Assembly: GCF_002993325.1 (NCBI RefSeq)
Contig: NZ_PVNO01000005.1
Location: forward strand, 186,001 to 250,000
From: Alteromonas gracilis
Lineage (GTDB): Bacteria > Pseudomonadota > Gammaproteobacteria > Enterobacterales > Alteromonadaceae
Length of the DNA stretch: 64,000 nucleotides
Direction: 5' to 3'
A program made the translations under genes and the position numbers. Shown piece after piece: positions 51,089 through 61,965 of this stretch. Below the pieces are notes generated by a model that worked only from the letters and a program-made list of their open reading frames with translations, was not told the origin of the DNA and did not search any database. Numbering within the stretch: position 1 is the first letter of the stretch; the number at the start of each line of letters is the position of its first letter.

Positions 51089-52285
51089 GTGGTCGCTATA
51101 GCTGCAGATTATTTGGATAATTTCTTTTCCAACAAAAGCAATTCCTTCGTGATTGCTTTTCTAACGATGGCGATAAGTTGGGCGCTCTTCTTCACTTCTT
51201 TTGAGCATCTAGCTTTGGCTGCCAGCTCAGCGTGTGTCCTTATACTTCTTTTCTTTTTATCGAAAATGTCTGAGCAACTTAGCGCTCCTAATAAGGTTCG
51301 CTCAGCAGTGACGGTATCGACAATTGAAGCAAGCAGCAGTGATTTAATGGCAGAAACCATTGCTGATGCTAACGAGATATTATCGGTCACCTCATCAAAT
51401 ATCGCTGATATCTTCTCTACGCAAACGGATGCAGTGGGAACACTAAGTGATGCGTTCATCTCGCTCCAGTCATTGTTAGGTCAACAAGAAGTCAGCATCA
51501 ATAACTTACTAAAAGACGATGACAACAGCGACTGCGCTTACGCTGACAAGATGCGCAGTTTTGCGTCTGAGACTGACACTACGCTGACGCAGTTTATCGC
51601 ATCAACCAAAGAAATGACCGAGTCGACGCGGGCGCTCGAATCTCAGGTACAGACCATTCAACAGGCAATGCCTACCGTAATTGAAGCGCTCGGTGGTATT
51701 GACGACATTTCATCTCAAACAAATCTTTTAGCGCTAAATGCAGCGATAGAAGCTGCTCGTGCTGGAGAGGCAGGCCGCGGATTTGCGGTAGTTGCTGACG
51801 AGGTTCGCGCACTATCTACGCGCTCAACCCAATTTAGTGACGTAATTAAAACGCAAATCGAAAACATTAGGTCGCTTATAAACAAACTCACCGAAACCGC
51901 AGAAGTCGTTGCCTCTCAAGACATATCTCATGTGGTAAATGCCAAGGACGCGATTAGCGAGCAACTCAAAAGCATAATTCGCAAAGCTGAGGCTGACATT
52001 CAAGGTGCAAGTGAACTTGAGGGCATTCGTCAACAGCTATCTGATGCGACCAATTCCGCCATAAGAGGAATGCAGTTTGGCGATATTAACGGGCAGAACC
52101 TGACTTATACGCGAGAAATCATTGACTTTGTAGTGGCTCAGCTGAACGACCTAAATGCGCAAACTGCGCAGCAAGTTAAAGAGAGTTTGGCTAATTATCA
52201 GGTTTCACTCAAAGACAAAGGACAAGCAGATCATAACCCGGTTTCCGCAACATCAATGGATGCTGGCGACGTAGAACTTTTTTAA
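51089..52285 (+). CDS. Short membrane-hairpin chemoreceptor with CheZ-like C-terminal region (cluster 2)
   Basis: Paralogue of the first receptor of cluster 1. I chose the GTG at 51089, seven bases after AGAGG; it gives 398 aa, close to 394 in the paralogue, while earlier starts add a non-conserved head. Two hydrophobic segments (about 18-35 and 40-58) again form a hairpin without a periplasmic domain. The tip [20 protein letters not shown] is identical. MQFGDINGQ is retained with Asp332 and Gln336, and the tail [18 protein letters not shown] is almost identical, although the first ~90 residues have diverged strongly. The 150 bases between cheB of cluster 1 and this gene are AT-rich and probably hold a promoter. 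Confidence 0.83.
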   Translation: MVAIAADYLDNFFSNKSNSFVIAFLTMAISWALFFTSFEHLALAASSACVLILLFFLSKMSEQLSAPNKVRSAVTVSTIEASSSDLMAETIADANEILSVTSSNIADIFSTQTDAVGTLSDAFISLQSLLGQQEVSINNLLKDDDNSDCAYADKMRSFASETDTTLTQFIASTKEMTESTRALESQVQTIQQAMPTVIEALGGIDDISSQTNLLALNAAIEAARAGEAGRGFAVVADEVRALSTRSTQFSDVIKTQIENIRSLINKLTETAEVVASQDISHVVNAKDAISEQLKSIIRKAEADIQGASELEGIRQQLSDATNSAIRGMQFGDINGQNLTYTREIIDFVVAQLNDLNAQTAQQVKESLANYQVSLKDKGQADHNPVSATSMDAGDVELF

Positions 52286-52345
52286 TAACAAACATATTCA
52301 CAGACAAGTGAGATTCATTCAAATATTCACAAAGGTGGTTGAATT

Positions 52346-52711
52346 ATGAGTAAAAGCATTCTGATCGTGGACGACTCTGTGTCAATCCGTCAAATGGTGG
52401 AAATGACGCTTAAGTCAGCAAACTACAACGTGACAACAGCACAAGATGGTCAAGACGCTCTAGATAAATGCCAGGGGGCTCGTTTCGATTTTGTACTTAC
52501 CGATCAAAACATGCCTCGAATGGATGGCCTTACACTTATCAAGTCGCTTCGTGGCCTAGCAAATTTCAGATCAACGCCTATCGTCATGCTCACGACCGAG
52601 GCAGGTGATGATATGAAAGCAAAAGGAAAGGCGGCTGGTGCGACAGGTTGGATGGTGAAGCCTTTTGACCCGAATAAACTTCTTGATGTGATGAAACGTG
52701 TTTTAGGTTAA
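52346..52711 (+). CDS. cheY: Response regulator CheY (cluster 2)
   Basis: 121-aa receiver, same layout as the first CheY: Asp9/10, Asp53 (LTDQNMPRMDG), Thr83 and Lys105 (WMVKPFDP). Differences from the cluster 1 CheY cluster around residues 23-28, 43-47 and 66-76, that is mostly surface helices. It is preceded by AAGGTGG as a ribosome-binding site. Confidence 0.93.
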   Translation: MSKSILIVDDSVSIRQMVEMTLKSANYNVTTAQDGQDALDKCQGARFDFVLTDQNMPRMDGLTLIKSLRGLANFRSTPIVMLTTEAGDDMKAKGKAAGATGWMVKPFDPNKLLDVMKRVLG

Positions 52712-52749
52712 TCCAATTTCGGCGTGTTTAGGGTAGAGGGGAGTCATTT

Positions 52750-54684
52750 ATGACTATCGATGTAAATCAGTTCCATGGCGTATTTTTTGACGAGAGCGAC
52801 GAGCATCTCCAGGACATGGAGCAATTGCTCATGACCTTAGATGTAGATAACCCCGACCCTGAAGAGCTTAATAGTATTTTCAGAGCAGCGCATTCAATTA
52901 AGGGGGGCAGTGGCATCTTCGGGTTTGATGCGTTGATGAACCTCACCCATGTTATGGAAAACCTGCTCGATAAAGCACGAAATCAAGAAATTCAGGTTAC
53001 AGCCGCCATTGTAGACATATTTCTCCAGACGTTGGATGTATTGAAAGACACCTTAGCGGCTTATAAAGAGCAAACCGAACTTCCTCAAGACCAAATAGAG
53101 GCAAGTATAAAGGTACTGGAAGAAACGTTAGCTCGAGCTTCTGGGCAGACCGCTGATGATTTGCAAGAGTCTGTTCATCAGCAGGATACCTCAGCCCAAA
53201 GCAATGACATAGAGGGCTTTGGTTTCTTTGATGACGACGAAGGAGAAGCCCAAACGGCGGTATCCGAGACGCAGTCAGAAGAAATCGAAGGCTTTGGATT
53301 TTTCAATGATGAAGACGAGTCAAGCCATAGTAAGCCCCAGACAGAAAAAACTGCTAATGAAGCTCAAGATGATGAAGGATTTGGCTTCTATGCACCAGAA
53401 AACTTACCGATAAAACCAGACGCTGAGCAAGCTGCTCAGTCAGTGCCTAAACAGCCAATAGTTAAACCAGTTAAGCCTAAACCAAAAGCGGCGCCTAAAG
53501 AAGCGGCATCCATACGGGTAGACACGACGAAAATCGATGCCATGGTTAATTTAGTCGGCGAGCTTGTGATTACCCAATCTATGCTTTCTAACGTAGGTCA
53601 AGAAGTAGAGGGCCAAATCGGAGAGCGCTTGCAGCTAGCGATTGACGAACTGCAACGCAATACGAGAGAAATACAAGAATCCGTCATGTCGATGCGCATG
53701 CTGCCTGTGAATATGACGTTCAATCGATTCCCTCGGGTAGTGAGAGATTTATCTTCTAAGTTAGGCAAAAAAGTCGACTTAGTTATCCAAGGCGGTAATA
53801 CAGAAATCGATAAGAGCTTAATCGAAAAACTTGTCGACCCACTGACGCACTTAGTGAGAAACAGTATTGACCATGGCGTCGAAAGTCCTGAAAAACGACT
53901 TGCAAGCGGTAAGTCAGAAAACGGAACTGTAATATTAAGCGCTGAGCAGAAAGGCAGCAGCATCATCATCGGAATTATTGACGATGGCGCAGGCTTAAAC
54001 AAAGAACGTATTTTAGAAAAGGCGACACAGAACGGACTTCCGGTCTCGCCTGATATGCCAGATAGCGAAATTTGGCAGCTTATTTTCCAAGCAGGCTTCT
54101 CTACCGCCGCAGAGGTAACCGATGTATCGGGCCGCGGTGTGGGTATGGACGTAGTTCGCCGTAACATTGAATCCATTGGTGGCCGTATTGAAATTGAATC
54201 GTCACAAGGTGAGGGTTCAGCATTCTATATTCATTTGCCTCTTACCCTCGCTATCGTCGACGGGATGTGTGTTTCAGTGGGAGATCAAATCTTCGTTATC
54301 CCTCTCCTTAACGTAATCGAATCTTTTCAACCTACCAAATCGCAAGTCAAAACACTGGGCAACGACAAGGTGCTATGGATTAGAGATCAGTATTGGCCTC
54401 TCGTCTCGCTCACTCAGCTAATGCAAGTTGATAATGGGGTTATAGAACCTACCAAAGGCATTGTTGTGTTACTTGAAAGTAGCAAAAAGCGGTATGGCGT
54501 CTTAGTTGATTCGCTTGTCGGTCAGCAGCAAGTGGTTATTAAAAGTTTAGAGCAACATTACAAGAAGGTCGCAGGTATAGCCGGCGCGACCATTATGGGT
54601 GATGGCAAGGTCGCGATGATTTTAGACGCAGATTCAGTGGCAGCAAACTGTATCAATATTCCTAATGAAGAGGTTTCACTATGA
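52750..54684 (+). CDS. cheA: Chemotaxis histidine kinase CheA (cluster 2)
   Basis: 644 aa. P1 with His48; linker without a P2 domain but with FGFF at 157 and 182 and FGFY at 211, followed by a Lys/Pro-rich stretch (PIVKPVKPKPKAAPKEA). P3-P4-P5 follow as in cluster 1 ([37 protein letters not shown]). The catalytic core is very close to the first CheA while linkers differ in length and sequence, so the two kinases can share core partners but may have distinct docking. Overlaps cheW by four bases. Confidence 0.95.
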   Translation: MTIDVNQFHGVFFDESDEHLQDMEQLLMTLDVDNPDPEELNSIFRAAHSIKGGSGIFGFDALMNLTHVMENLLDKARNQEIQVTAAIVDIFLQTLDVLKDTLAAYKEQTELPQDQIEASIKVLEETLARASGQTADDLQESVHQQDTSAQSNDIEGFGFFDDDEGEAQTAVSETQSEEIEGFGFFNDEDESSHSKPQTEKTANEAQDDEGFGFYAPENLPIKPDAEQAAQSVPKQPIVKPVKPKPKAAPKEAASIRVDTTKIDAMVNLVGELVITQSMLSNVGQEVEGQIGERLQLAIDELQRNTREIQESVMSMRMLPVNMTFNRFPRVVRDLSSKLGKKVDLVIQGGNTEIDKSLIEKLVDPLTHLVRNSIDHGVESPEKRLASGKSENGTVILSAEQKGSSIIIGIIDDGAGLNKERILEKATQNGLPVSPDMPDSEIWQLIFQAGFSTAAEVTDVSGRGVGMDVVRRNIESIGGRIEIESSQGEGSAFYIHLPLTLAIVDGMCVSVGDQIFVIPLLNVIESFQPTKSQVKTLGNDKVLWIRDQYWPLVSLTQLMQVDNGVIEPTKGIVVLLESSKKRYGVLVDSLVGQQQVVIKSLEQHYKKVAGIAGATIMGDGKVAMILDADSVAANCINIPNEEVSL

Positions 54685-55184
54685 GCGAGGCAGCATTACA
54701 GCAAGCCGTTAGTGCATCACAAGAAAACGAATTTTTAAGTTTTGTTTTAGGTGAAGAGCACTATGCGCTTGATATAACGACAGTTAAAGAAATTCGTGGT
54801 TACGAGCAAGTTACTAAAATCGCCAATGCGCCTAGCTTTATCAAAGGGGTGATAAATCTTCGCGGGGATATCGTTCCGATTGTGGACTTGCGCATTAAAT
54901 TTAATGTGGGAGAGGCGACATATAACGACTTCACGATAGTCATTATGCTCAATGTGCACGACCGGATCGTGGGTATTGTGGTTGACGGTGTGTCTGATGT
55001 CATCCGCCTTTCAGAAGAAGACATGCTGCCGCCACCTGAGTTTGGCGTGGCATTCGACAGTAAATACCTTCATGGACTGGCTGATGTCGACGAGCACATG
55101 GTCATTTTAGTTAATATTGAAAGCCTGATAACGAGCAATGAATTGGGTTTAGTTGAAACGAAAACACAAGCGGTAGAGGTCTAG
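54681..55184 (+). CDS. cheW: Coupling protein CheW (cluster 2)
   Basis: 167 aa, collinear with the first CheW and identical across [12 protein letters not shown] and [20 protein letters not shown]. Variation is mostly at the N-terminus, around EEDMLPPPEF and at the C-terminal tail (LVETKTQAVEV). This suggests both CheW proteins could enter the same arrays. Confidence 0.94.
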   Translation: MSEAALQQAVSASQENEFLSFVLGEEHYALDITTVKEIRGYEQVTKIANAPSFIKGVINLRGDIVPIVDLRIKFNVGEATYNDFTIVIMLNVHDRIVGIVVDGVSDVIRLSEEDMLPPPEFGVAFDSKYLHGLADVDEHMVILVNIESLITSNELGLVETKTQAVEV

Positions 55185-55189
55185 AGAAA

Positions 55190-57496
55190 ATGGGCATTAT
55201 GACGTGGCTAGAAGAATTTACTAAAGCAACTGACGTTGAACAAGCATTGCGCAACAAGCAGGCGTTAGATGCTACAACCTGCTGCATTATGATGGCGGAT
55301 GCCGATAGGAACATTATCTATGCCAACCAATCGGTGAAGACGCTATTAAAAGAGAACGAAAGAAAGCTTCAAGCTGTCTTGCCAAGTTTTTCGGCAGATA
55401 ACTTAGAAGGGCAAAACATCGATCAGTTTCATCGAAACCCTTCACATCAGCGCGGCATTTTAGCCGAATTAAAGTCAACAATGACTTCTACAATTAGCAT
55501 TGGCGACCTGAACTTTAAACTTACTCTGACCCCATTTTTCAACGAAAACCGAGAAAACATTGGCACTATGGTTGAGTGGGTTGATCAGTCTGAACTCCTC
55601 ATTAAAAGCACGATGTTAGAAGTGTTGAACAATGCCCAAGCGGTCATAGAGTTTAACGCTGAAGGTGTTATTCAGCACGCCAACGACAACTTTCTTAACG
55701 CCTTGGGTTACAGCCTGAACGAAATTGTGGGTAACCATCATAAAATGTTTTGTGACCCTGATTACGTGCGGTCAGAGGAGTATGGTCAGTTCTGGCGCGA
55801 CCTAAAAGCGGGTAAAGGTCAAAGTGGGGAGTTTTGTCGCTTCGACAAGATGGGCAAAGAGGTATGGATTCAGGCAACGTATAACCCAGTATTTGACGGT
55901 GATGGAAAAGTTATTCGCATTGTTAAATTTGCGACTGACATTACCGCATCAAAGCTTAAAAACGCCTATTTTGAAGGGCAAATTGAAGCGATAAATAAGG
56001 CGCAAGCGGTAATTGAATTCGACTTGGATGGCAAAATTTTAAATGCTAATGAGAACTTCACTAATACGGTGGGCTATAGCCTTGAAGAAATAGTTGGTAA
56101 ACATCACAGCATCTTTGTCGAAGATGACTACAAGCGCAGCGTTGAGTATTCACAATTTTGGGAACAACTACGCCAAGGTGTGCAATTTTCTGACGAGTTT
56201 AAGCGTGTTGGCAAAGGTGGCAAGGAAGTTTGGATCCAAGCGTCTTACAACCCTATTTTGGACCAAAACGGTAGGCCATATCGCGTGGTGAAGTACGCTA
56301 TTGATATTACGGGTACAAAACAAGCGATTAAAGACATTAAACACGCTATGAGCGAGTTGGTTGAAGGAAATCTTGATTGCCGAATCGATCATGAGTTTGA
56401 GGGAGAGTTCAAGGAATTGGGCGCGTCTATCAATCGCTTTATAGACGATATGCGTCGCATAATCGGGTCAATTAGCGACGTAATGACACGTTTGTCGCAG
56501 GGCGACCTCACCGCTGTGCTCGATGAGCAGTTTGAAGGCGAATTCCAAGTATTAGGAGACGCTATTAATCAATTTGTGACTGAAATGTCGGGCACAATAG
56601 GTTCAATCTACCAGGCAGTAGAAACCATTAACACCGCGGCTTCTGAAATTGCTACTGGCAATTCCGACCTCTCCAGCCGCACCGAGCAACAAGCTTCGAG
56701 TTTAGAAGAGACCGCTTCCAGTATGGAAGAATTGACCGGTACGGTAAAACTGAACGCGTAAAATGCAGAGCAAGCAAACAGCCTAGCATCTCAAAGCTGT
56801 GATATCGCAAGTCGAGGTGGAGAGTTAATTCGTCAAGTGGTCGATACCATGTCGTCTATCAATGAGTCTGCCCAAGAGATTTCAGACATTATAGGTGTCA
56901 TAGATGGAATTGCCTTTCAAACCAATATCTTGGCACTCAATGCGGCCGTGGAGGCTGCTAGAGCCGGAGAGCAAGGCCGTGGCTTCGCCGTTGTAGCCTC
57001 TGAAGTCCGCAGTTTGGCCCAGCGTTCCGCTGAAGCAGCGAAAGAAATAAAGCAACTTATTTCAGACTCGGTTAATAAAATTGATGGCGGTAATAAGTTA
57101 GTTAACCAGTCCGGCGACACCATGGAAGAAGTGGTTACATCCATCAAGCGAGTAAACGACATCATGTCTGAAATAGCCGCAGCAAGTGCTGAACAGGCCT
57201 GCGGTATAGAAGAAGTGAGCAAAGCGGTCGTGCAGATGGACGAGATGACACAGCAGAATGCTGCACTGGTTGAAGAGGCGGCAGCAGCGGCTGAAAGCTT
57301 ACAGCAGCAGGCTGGTAACTTATCTGAACGGGTTTCAACGTTCAACATAGGTGATAGAGCAGATTCACACGAAATGCAGCCTGCAAAATCTTTTGCAATA
57401 AGTAACGAGAAAAAAATAGCGCCAGTGACCAAGCTAAATAGCGCTAAAAAGCTTGCGCCAAAGGTCCCTAGCAGCGATGAGTGGGAATCGTTCTAA
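55190..57496 (+). pseudogene. Soluble two-PAS chemoreceptor interrupted by an in-frame stop (cluster 2)
   Basis: BdlA-like receptor that would be 768 aa. Divergent N-terminal PAS-like domain, then two PAS units (AQAVIEF at residues 149 and 271), two HAMP-like stretches (about 385-500), and the start of the signalling helix. Codon 524 is TAA (56759-56761) where paralogues have GAA in KLNAENA. The frame stays open behind it through the intact hairpin tip to the end EWESF. A single G-to-T change explains it. The N-terminal piece (523 aa) lacks the CheA/CheW contact tip. A downstream ATG at 56837 could in theory start a 219-aa signalling fragment, but its RBS is poor. Sequencing error is possible. 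Confidence 0.85.
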
Positions 57497-57505
57497 CGAA
57501 GAGAG

Positions 57506-57539
57506 AAAGGCGAGTTTTGAAAAAAATTCGCCTTTTTTA
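57506..57539 (+). terminator. Intrinsic terminator inside the second chemosensory cluster
   Basis: AAAGGCGA and TCGCCTTT form an 8-bp stem with a 14-base loop, followed by TTTTTT. It lies between the interrupted receptor and the four-PAS receptor, splitting the cluster into two transcription units, at least partly. Confidence 0.8.
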
Positions 57540-57590
57540 TATGTTTTAAGCGAGTCGTAAATGGGTCGCTATTGATGAGGTGGTAACACA

Positions 57591-60500
57591 ATGGGTGTAT
57601 TTAAAATATTTCACAACGAAGAGTTGGAAGCAGCACAAAGCCTTTCTCGTTTCCAAGAGCAAGCACTAAGTGAGAGTTCGGCCTGTTTGATGCTAGTCGA
57701 CGCTGAAGGCTTAATCACTTTTGCAAACAAAGCACTATTGGCACTGATACAAGAACATCAGCAGAAGTTTAAATCAGCGTTACCAAATGTTGACCACCAC
57801 AGTCTTTATGGCATGCCTATGGCCAACTTTTTTTCCAACAATAATGAACTCGCCAATCGTTATGCCAACTGTAATAGCAAAGATTCCTTCTTAGTGCCCA
57901 TCGGCGACTTGCTGTTTACGTTAAAGCTGACCGTGATTAAAAGTGCAGAGGGTATAAAAATTGGCACCATGGTTGAGTGGTTAAATGACCAGGAACTTCA
58001 ATACAAAACGGGCGTATTAGATGGGCTCGACCGTTGCCAAGCGGTCATATCATTTACGCCAGATGGCATAGTTGAAGACGCCAACGAAAATTTTCTAAAA
58101 GTTACTGGCTATTCAAAAGATGACATCGTTGGTCAACATCACAGATTGTTCGTGTTACCCGATTACGGCGTTTCTTTAGAATACAGCAAGTTTTGGGAAG
58201 GCCTTAGAAATGGAGAACGTAGCAGCGGTGAATATTGCCGTGTAGCTAAAAACGGCGATAAAATTTGGATTCAAGCCTCCTACAACCCTATATACGACAA
58301 GCTCGGTAATATAATTCGTGTAGTAAAATTTGCTACCGATATTACTGACCAGAAAAGAAAAAATGCAGATTACGAAGGTCAAATTAATGCCATTGGCAAA
58401 TCGCTTGCGGTTATAGAATTTAACTTAGATGGCGTGATACAAAATGCTAACGAAAACTTTTGTGCAGCAACCGGATATGACCTGAGCGAAATAAAAGGGC
58501 AGCACCACAGCATGTTTGTAGAGCCAAATTATAAAATGAGCCCTGAATATGCAGCTTTCTGGCGAGATTTGAAAAAAGGAGAGTTCAAATCAGGTGAATT
58601 CAAACGAGTGAAAAAAGATGGCAGCGAGCTTTGGATCCAAGCCTCTTACAATCCAATATTCGATGAATTCGGTCAACCCCTTAAGGTTGTTAAGTATGCG
58701 TCAGATGTTACCGAACAAAAGCTCAGAAACGCCTTTAATACAGGGCAAATAGACGCCATTAGTAAATCTCAGGCGGTGATTGAGTTTGATGTGCATGGCA
58801 ATATTCTCACTGCTAACGATAATTTTCTAGCTACGGTTGGATATGGTTTAGATGAAATCCAAGGAAAACATCACCGCATTTTCGTTACAAAGCAAGAGCG
58901 AGAGTCAGACCAGTATAAAACCTTTTGGAAGCAACTTGCCGAAGGGCAATTCTATTCTGGTGAGTTTCATCGCATCGCAAAAGACGGCACGGACGTTTGG
59001 ATCCAAGCCACCTACAATCCCATACTCGACATGAGTGGCAATGTTATAAAGGTTGTCAAATACGCAAGCAATATTACTGAACAAAAAGTAAAAAATGCTT
59101 ATTTTGAAGGGCAACTTGCAGCCATTGGTAAATCACAAGCCGTTATCGAATTCAATATGGACGGCGTTATCCAAGATGCCAATGAAAACTTCTTAAACAC
59201 CTTGGGCTATACGCTAGAAGAGATAAAAGGTAAGCATCACAGCATGTTCGTAGACCCTTCTTACCGAGCGAGCCCAGAATATGCTGCATTCTGGGAAGGG
59301 TTGCGCAATGGTTCTTATTCTTCGGGCGAGTATCGTAGGCTAGGTAAAAACGGAAAAGAAGTTTTTATTCAGGCCTCGTATAACCCGATACTTGATCACA
59401 ACGGCAAGCCTTTCAGAGTAGTTAAATTTGCCTCTGATATTACGGGTAGAACCCAGGCGGTAGATGAGATCAAGCATGTAATGACCAAGCTGACAGAGGG
59501 CGACCTGACAGTAAATATCGATCACGCGCTAGAGGGGGATTTTGCTGTCCTTGGTGAAGCCATTAATCAGTTCATTAATGAATTGCGTGGCACGATTACC
59601 AATATCAACGAAGCGGTAGAGACTATTAACGTAGCGTCGGGAGAAATTGCTACTGGCAATGCGGACCTTTCTAGCCGAACTGAGCAACAAGCTTCGAGCC
59701 TTGAAGAGACCGCATCAAGCATGGAAGAACTTACCGGTACGGTTAAACTCAATGCTGAAAATGCAGACCAAGCAAATAGTCTAGCAGCCCAAGCAAGTAA
59801 AATTGCATCTCAAGGCGGAGAGGTGATTGGAGAAGTGGTCGAGACCATGACTCAAATCAATGAATCTGCCCAAGAGATTTCAGACATCATAGGGGTCATA
59901 GATGGCATTGCTTTCCAAACAAATATTCTTGCGCTTAACGCAGCCGTAGAAGCTGCTCGAGCGGGCGAGCAAGGCCGCGGATTTGCGGTAGTAGCGTCAG
60001 AAGTACGCAATTTAGCACAGCGTTCAGCTGAGGCAGCGAAAGACATCAAAGAGCTCATATCTGACTCGGTAGCTAAGATAGCAAGTGGTAACCAACTAGT
60101 AGTGAAATCTGGCGAAACCATGGCAGAAGTTGTAACTTCCATCAAACGTGTAAACGACATCATGTCTGAAATTGCAGCGGCTTCTGCAGAGCAAGCATGT
60201 GGAATTGAAGAGGTAAGTCGTGCGGTTGTCCAAATGGATGAAATGACACAACAAAATGCTGCGTTGGTAGAAGAGGCTGCTGCTGCGGCAGACAGTTTAA
60301 GACAACAGTCTTCTCAGCTGAATGAACGTGTTTCAGTGTTTAATGTAGGAAGAGGGCTGACTGCTGATCAGCAGCAAATCGCTGCCCTACCGCAAGGGCA
60401 ATACCGTCAGCAAAGAATGCCGTCTTCAGTTAACCACGCACCAAGGGCTCAAGCCTTGAAGCCAGCGATGCCTGTTGAAGCGGAGTGGGAGTCATTTTAA
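57591..60500 (+). CDS. Soluble four-PAS chemoreceptor (BdlA-like, cluster 2)
   Basis: 969 aa, collinear with the four-PAS receptor of cluster 1: PAS starts at residues 149, 271, 393 and 515, the same 122-residue period and the same N-terminal domain of about 148 residues ([20 protein letters not shown]). HAMP-like stretch near 645-690, hairpin tip [20 protein letters not shown], and C-terminal pentapeptide EWESF. No membrane segment. The shared linker between PAS units reads near [20 protein letters not shown]. It lies behind a terminator, so it should have its own promoter in 57540-57590; I could not identify it. Confidence 0.92.
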   Translation: MGVFKIFHNEELEAAQSLSRFQEQALSESSACLMLVDAEGLITFANKALLALIQEHQQKFKSALPNVDHHSLYGMPMANFFSNNNELANRYANCNSKDSFLVPIGDLLFTLKLTVIKSAEGIKIGTMVEWLNDQELQYKTGVLDGLDRCQAVISFTPDGIVEDANENFLKVTGYSKDDIVGQHHRLFVLPDYGVSLEYSKFWEGLRNGERSSGEYCRVAKNGDKIWIQASYNPIYDKLGNIIRVVKFATDITDQKRKNADYEGQINAIGKSLAVIEFNLDGVIQNANENFCAATGYDLSEIKGQHHSMFVEPNYKMSPEYAAFWRDLKKGEFKSGEFKRVKKDGSELWIQASYNPIFDEFGQPLKVVKYASDVTEQKLRNAFNTGQIDAISKSQAVIEFDVHGNILTANDNFLATVGYGLDEIQGKHHRIFVTKQERESDQYKTFWKQLAEGQFYSGEFHRIAKDGTDVWIQATYNPILDMSGNVIKVVKYASNITEQKVKNAYFEGQLAAIGKSQAVIEFNMDGVIQDANENFLNTLGYTLEEIKGKHHSMFVDPSYRASPEYAAFWEGLRNGSYSSGEYRRLGKNGKEVFIQASYNPILDHNGKPFRVVKFASDITGRTQAVDEIKHVMTKLTEGDLTVNIDHALEGDFAVLGEAINQFINELRGTITNINEAVETINVASGEIATGNADLSSRTEQQASSLEETASSMEELTGTVKLNAENADQANSLAAQASKIASQGGEVIGEVVETMTQINESAQEISDIIGVIDGIAFQTNILALNAAVEAARAGEQGRGFAVVASEVRNLAQRSAEAAKDIKELISDSVAKIASGNQLVVKSGETMAEVVTSIKRVNDIMSEIAAASAEQACGIEEVSRAVVQMDEMTQQNAALVEEAAAAADSLRQQSSQLNERVSVFNVGRGLTADQQQIAALPQGQYRQQRMPSSVNHAPRAQALKPAMPVEAEWESF

Positions 60501-61333
60501 TGATGGCAGAAGTACAAGAACGCAGTGGAACAAGGGAGTTCGCTTTTGAAAAAGCGGACTTCAAAAAAGTTCAGCAAATGCTGTTTAAAAAGGCGGGAAT
60601 TAATTTATCCGACGCGAAAGAAGCAATGGTGTATAGCCGATTAGCAAGGCGTATAAGAGCGCTGAACCTGAAGAGCTTTAACGATTACCTTGCAGTTGTT
60701 GGTAGGTCTGAAGCAGAGTTGGAGCAATTCATTAATGCGCTGACGACTAACCTGACCTCGTTCTTTCGCGAGCCTCATCATTTTACAGCGTTGGCTGACT
60801 ATTTGGCTCAGCATTCAAACGTTACCAATATTTGGTGTGCTGCTAGCTCAACAGGCGAGGAACCCTACTCTATTGCGATGGTGGTTGCTGAGGCGTTTGG
60901 TAGTTTTAAAACGCCAGTCAAAATAATCGCCTCAGACATAGATAGTAAAGTATTGGCAAAGGCGAAAGCCGGGGTTTATCCGTTAGCGTCAATTTCCAAA
61001 ATCCCCATTGAGCGTCAAAAGCAATTTTTCCATAAAGGAAAAGGTGCGAACGAAGGAAAGGTTAAGGTAGTCGATGAGCTGCGCCAAATGGTGCAGTTTA
61101 AGAAGCTCAACCTTACCGACCAAAGTTGGGACGTTAAAGCGCCACTGGATATTATTTTTTGTCGAAACGTGATGATTTATTTCGATAAACCGACGCAATT
61201 GAATGTGTTGAAAAGGATGGTAGATATGCTCAAGCCTACAGGGCTTTATATGGCGGGGCACTCTGAAAACTTCAATATGCATACTAATCTTGTAAGGCCG
61301 GTAGGAAAGACTATTTATCGCCCGGCCGGTTAG
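60500..61333 (+). CDS. cheR: Receptor methyltransferase CheR (cluster 2)
   Basis: 277 aa from the ATG at 60500, which overlaps the receptor stop (TAATG) and lies eight bases after GGGAG; an ATG at 60485 would add five residues. Motifs as in the paralogue: LFKKAGINLSDAKEAMVYSR, AASSTGEEPYSIAM and FCRNVMIYFD. EWESF at the end of the receptor just upstream is its likely tether. Confidence 0.94.
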   Translation: MMAEVQERSGTREFAFEKADFKKVQQMLFKKAGINLSDAKEAMVYSRLARRIRALNLKSFNDYLAVVGRSEAELEQFINALTTNLTSFFREPHHFTALADYLAQHSNVTNIWCAASSTGEEPYSIAMVVAEAFGSFKTPVKIIASDIDSKVLAKAKAGVYPLASISKIPIERQKQFFHKGKGANEGKVKVVDELRQMVQFKKLNLTDQSWDVKAPLDIIFCRNVMIYFDKPTQLNVLKRMVDMLKPTGLYMAGHSENFNMHTNLVRPVGKTIYRPAG

Positions 61334-61341
61334 GAGATTAC

Positions 61342-61965
61342 GTGGAGCCCTGTAATTTTGAAGTACCTATTAGCTACTATGATAAGCGTTTTTCAGTTGA
61401 CGCCATCAAGCTGTTACCTGGTCAATATTTTGTTACGTCTCAAGATAAAATGCTGGTCACGGTTCTCGGCTCTTGTGTAGCAGCCTGCATGTTCGACCCA
61501 ATAACCGGTGTGGGGGGAATGAATCATTTCATGCTTCCTAATGTGAATAAAACGGCGGGCGAGTTCGAAAAAGTGCAGGGAATGGCGGCGAAGTATGGCG
61601 TGCATGCAATGGAGGTGCTTATTAACGAACTGATAAAAGTAGGTGCGTCCAAAAAGAGGTTAAAAGCAAAGGTATTTGGAGGGGGAAGGGTCGTCCCGTC
61701 TTTTGTACAAAGTGATGTGGGCAGGTTTAACGCAGAGTTTGTTACACAATTTTTGAACACTGAAAAAATTCCAATTATCGCGAGCGATCTTTGCGACACC
61801 TACGCCCGCAAAATATATTTTTTCCCTACCAACGGCAATGTGTTCATGAAACGTATCCACGAGCTTAATAATGCAACAATTATTGAGCGAGAAAGCCAGC
61901 ATCGCTGGGAGCTTAATAACCGAGATGCAAGCGGTGACGTAGATTTGTTTGAGGATTTAAAATGA
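61342..61965 (+). CDS. cheD: Receptor deamidase CheD (cluster 2)
   Basis: 207 aa, GTG start after TAGGAG. Cys in VLGSCVAACMFD, His in GGMNHFMLPN, AKVFGGGRVVP conserved. The end is acidic (DVDLFEDLK) and differs from the first CheD. It overlaps cheB by four bases (ATGA). Confidence 0.92.
   Translation: MEPCNFEVPISYYDKRFSVDAIKLLPGQYFVTSQDKMLVTVLGSCVAACMFDPITGVGGMNHFMLPNVNKTAGEFEKVQGMAAKYGVHAMEVLINELIKVGASKKRLKAKVFGGGRVVPSFVQSDVGRFNAEFVTQFLNTEKIPIIASDLCDTYARKIYFFPTNGNVFMKRIHELNNATIIERESQHRWELNNRDASGDVDLFEDLK

Noticed and set aside
53598..54176. 192-codon antisense frame inside cheA of cluster 2
   Set aside because: It is a shadow of the strongly conserved kinase core on the other strand, with no RBS and no family.
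56917..57432. 171-codon antisense frame across the signalling domain of the broken receptor
   Set aside because: Ala/Ser-rich shadow of the receptor helix; similar shadows occur opposite the other receptors.
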